In this document: piece by piece, positions 25,726 to 27,876 of the stretch | Numbering within the stretch: position 1 is the first letter of the stretch | Layout of the letters: every line of letters begins with the position of its first letter | Source of the DNA: Mastigamoeba balamuthi | Lineage: Eukaryota; Evosea; Mastigamoebida; Mastigamoebidae | Direction: 5' to 3' | NCBI GenBank assembly: GCA_902651635.1 | Contig: CACRSC010000135.1 | Location: 1 to 27,876 of the forward strand | Length of the DNA: 27,876 nucleotides | Notes under the pieces: model-generated | What the model saw: the letters and a program-made list of their open reading frames with translations, nothing else | What the model was told of the DNA's origin: nothing | Databases searched by the model: none | Position numbers and translations under genes: made by a program

Positions 25726-27876
25726 TCAGGGCGAGGCCAGCGGCATCGGCGAGTTCCTGGCGCGCAGGGCGCGCAGCAGGTGGCCGGCCCCCGAGTGTCC
25801 GCTGGCGCTGGCGAGGCGCAGCATCTCCGAGGCCCTGCGGACGTCCTGCGCGGCGACGCTGGCAGCGCAGCCGCGCAGGTAGCAGAGCGCGAGGTTGTAG
25901 AGGCTGAACGCGTTGCCCTGCCGCGCGGCGAGGCTGTAGAGCCTCAGGCCCTCGAACGCGTCCTTGCGCACGCCGTTGCCGCCCTCGTAGCAGATGCCCA
26001 GGTTGTTCTGCGAGCCCGCGTGGCCGTGGTCCGCCGCGAGCTGGTACCACGCGGCCGCGTCGGCGGCGCTGGGCGAGACGCCCGTGCCGTTCTCGTAGCA
26101 GAGCGCGAGGTTGTACTGCGCGACGCTGTGGCCCGCCTGCGCGGCGAGCAGGTAGTACGCGTGCGCCTGGCGGGCGTCCGCGGGGACCCCGTCGCCCTTC
26201 TCGTAGCACCAGCCGATGTGCGACAGCGAGGGCGCGAGACCGCGCGAGCCCGCCTCGTGCAGCAGGCGGATGCCCTCGGCCTTGTCCGTCGCCGTGCCCT
26301 CGCCCTTGCAGTAGCAGAGCGCGAGGTTGCCCTGCGCGTAGGCGTGGCCGAGCGCCGCGGCCTTCTTGAAGAGCACAAACGCGGCGCACTCGTCGTGCGC
26401 GACGCCCTGGCCGTGGTGGTGGCACCACGCGACGTTGTTCATGGCGAACGTGTTGCCGCGCGAGGCCGAGGCGATCCACAGCCGCGAGGCGCCCAGCACG
26501 TCGCCCAGCACAAAGTCCATCCACGTCCCCGCGAGGAACAGCAGCATCGGCGACTCGTCCCGCGCGTCGCCCGCCGCGCACGCGGCCGCCACCGGGGCGA
26601 AGAGCTTGCGCGCGAGCTCCTGCTCGCAGGGCGGCGACGACTTGGTGCGGTGCAGCAGCGAGTCGGGCGTCGTCGCCGAGTCGGCCGACTCGGCGGGCTG
26701 CACAAACTCCTCCGGGTACCCGAGCCGCGCCGAGCGCAGCAGCAGCAGCGCCGGCACGTACCCGGGGTCCGTCCTCAGCGCCTCCTCCGCGAGCCCGCGC
26801 GCGCTCTTGACGTCGCGAGCGTCCATGCAGGCCACGGCCCTACGGAACAGCCCCTCAACTGCGCACATCGTCGTAAGCCAAACGCACTGCCACACTGCAG
26901 AGGGGGGAGGAGGAGGGCGCTCGCGATTGCGAGCGAGGCTGGGGGGGAAGGGCGAGGGAGCGAGGAAGAGGGGGGGCCTCACGTCTCTGCACGACGTCGT
27001 CGGGGGTGCAGACGGTCGAGGGGACCGAGCCGCTCTGCACGAGCAGCGAGAGCGTAGGACGCTGGGCGGCGGTGACGACGACGCCGCCGAGGCCGCCGGC
27101 GAGCGGGCGGGCGCCCGGGGGCAGGACCTCCCACTCCCAGCCGGGCTCTACGAGCAGCTCGCTCTCGTCGTAGCCGGGGACCTGCCCGACGCAGCGGCCC
27201 TCGACGAGCTCGAGCTCGAACAGCGTCCACGTGGCGGGCTCCTCGTCGCCGCCACCGCAGCCGCAGCCCCGTCGCCCGTCGCATCCCTCAGCCGCGAGCC
27301 CCGCGGCGACGGCCTCGACGGCGACGTCCCTGCGCCACGTGGCCGAGACGAAGGCGTTCCAGTGGAACTTGCGCCCCGCGACCATCAGCCCCGCGTCGCA
27401 CCGCGTCGCCCTGTACGCCCGCCCGCGCGCCACGGGCATCGCGCGGGCCTCGACCACCGCGTGCGCCGCCACGTCCAGCCACACCGGCGCCCGCTGCCCC
27501 GCCAGCAGCGGCCTGTGCCGCAGCGCCTCGTTCACCAGCTCGCTCACCGCCCCCTCTGCCGCCCCGTACGCCCCCAGCGCCTGCGCCTGCGCCGCCCCCG
27601 CGCCCCCCGCCAGCGCCGGCGGCGTCGGCGAGGGCGAGGGCGAGGGCGTCTGCAGCGGCCCCAGCGGCGCCAGCGCTGCCCGCCCCATCCCGCGCGCGGG
27701 GGCGGGCGAGGGCGAGCGGAGGTCGGGCAGCGGGGCGAAGGGGCGCCTGCGGGGCTCCGGGGCGGGCAGCGAGGGCTGCTTGACCCGCGCGCAGTCCAGG
27801 TCCCACACCGCCGGCAGCAGCGACCCGTCCGGCAGCTGCATCCGCCGCGCCAGCGCCCGCCTGCTGCCCCCCGCCC
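25726..27876 (-). CDS. ADP-ribosyltransferase-like domain fused to Sel1 repeats (5' partial)
   Basis: Two exons, (27876)-26983 and 26894-25726, are joined by an 88-nt intron (GTGAGG...CTGCAG, phase 1). Counting from the ATG at 27841, the first exon encodes 285 full codons and the joined protein is about 675 residues. The frame is open to the window edge, so the true start may lie upstream. After a Pro-rich region (about 30-80), residues 115-245 resemble an R-S-E class mono-ADP-ribosyltransferase, which moves ADP-ribose from NAD to a protein side chain: AYRATRCD (R144), WNAFVSATW (S166, in place of STS) and YDESELLVEPG (E226-x-E228). The second exon encodes a helical lead-in and about six Sel1-like repeats (e.g. 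AQYNLALCYENGTGV, SQNNLGICYEGGNGV), which bind proteins. The second exon has its own ATG at 26868, so a Sel1-only product is an alternative. Confidence 0.75.

Noticed and set aside
26855-26982. Direct read-through of the ART exon to a stop at 26855
   Set aside because: The Pro/Arg/Ser-rich text there is an intron; the GTGAGG donor and CTGCAG acceptor join the frame to the Sel1 exon in phase.

Overview
The window is nuclear DNA from a GC-rich, intron-bearing eukaryotic microbe. Genes lie on both strands and are broken by short GT-AG introns (mostly 47 to 150 nt, two near 300 nt). The donors favour GTGCG, and exon phases match across nearly every junction I propose. The mix of a type I polyketide synthase, TRIM-like RING/B-box protein, arrestin-fold protein, F-box, ankyrin and Sel1 repeat proteins and an ADP-ribosyltransferase suits a free-living amoeba-like protist. 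An amoebozoan is a guess from gene style only. I saw no tRNA, rRNA, CRISPR array or intact transposon.

Layout. 1-3595 (+): 3' part of a type I PKS (ER-KR-ACP-TE), cut by the window edge. 3931-5901 (-): RING/B-box/coiled-coil/FN3-like/SPRY-like protein, divergent from 6148-7462 (+), a MYND finger fused to an NTMT1-type protein N-terminal methyltransferase. 7587-8944 (-): coiled-coil protein with an HNH_2-like domain, divergent from 9392-11123 (+), a five-exon arrestin-fold protein. 11382-11850 (-): a pseudogene relic placed head-to-head with its F-box-like paralogue at 11968-12609 (+), which runs into an assembly gap (12610-12678). 12769-14328 (-): intronless ATP-grasp/GNAT fusion. About 14690-15800: an AT-richer relic gene with a different intron style. 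16489-18411 (-): degenerate ankyrin-like protein, divergent from an SDR oxidoreductase at 18630-19837 (+). 20247-22671 (-): protein with about 16 ankyrin repeats, damaged by a 125-bp duplicated segment around a single N. 22672-23816: ambiguous, with open frames on both strands. 23817-25145 (-): low-complexity protein ending in a Cys/His motif. 25726-27876 (-): ART-Sel1 protein joined across an intron and open at the window edge.

There is no operon logic. Neighbours share bidirectional intergenic regions rather than a pathway. The most interesting points are two domain fusions (MYND-NTMT1 and ART-Sel1), the ATP-grasp/GNAT gene as a transfer candidate, the relic gene at 14.7-15.8 kb, the inverted F-box paralogue pair, and AT-rich palindromic or tandem repeats inside introns. 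I did not find a defence island or any multi-gene system.
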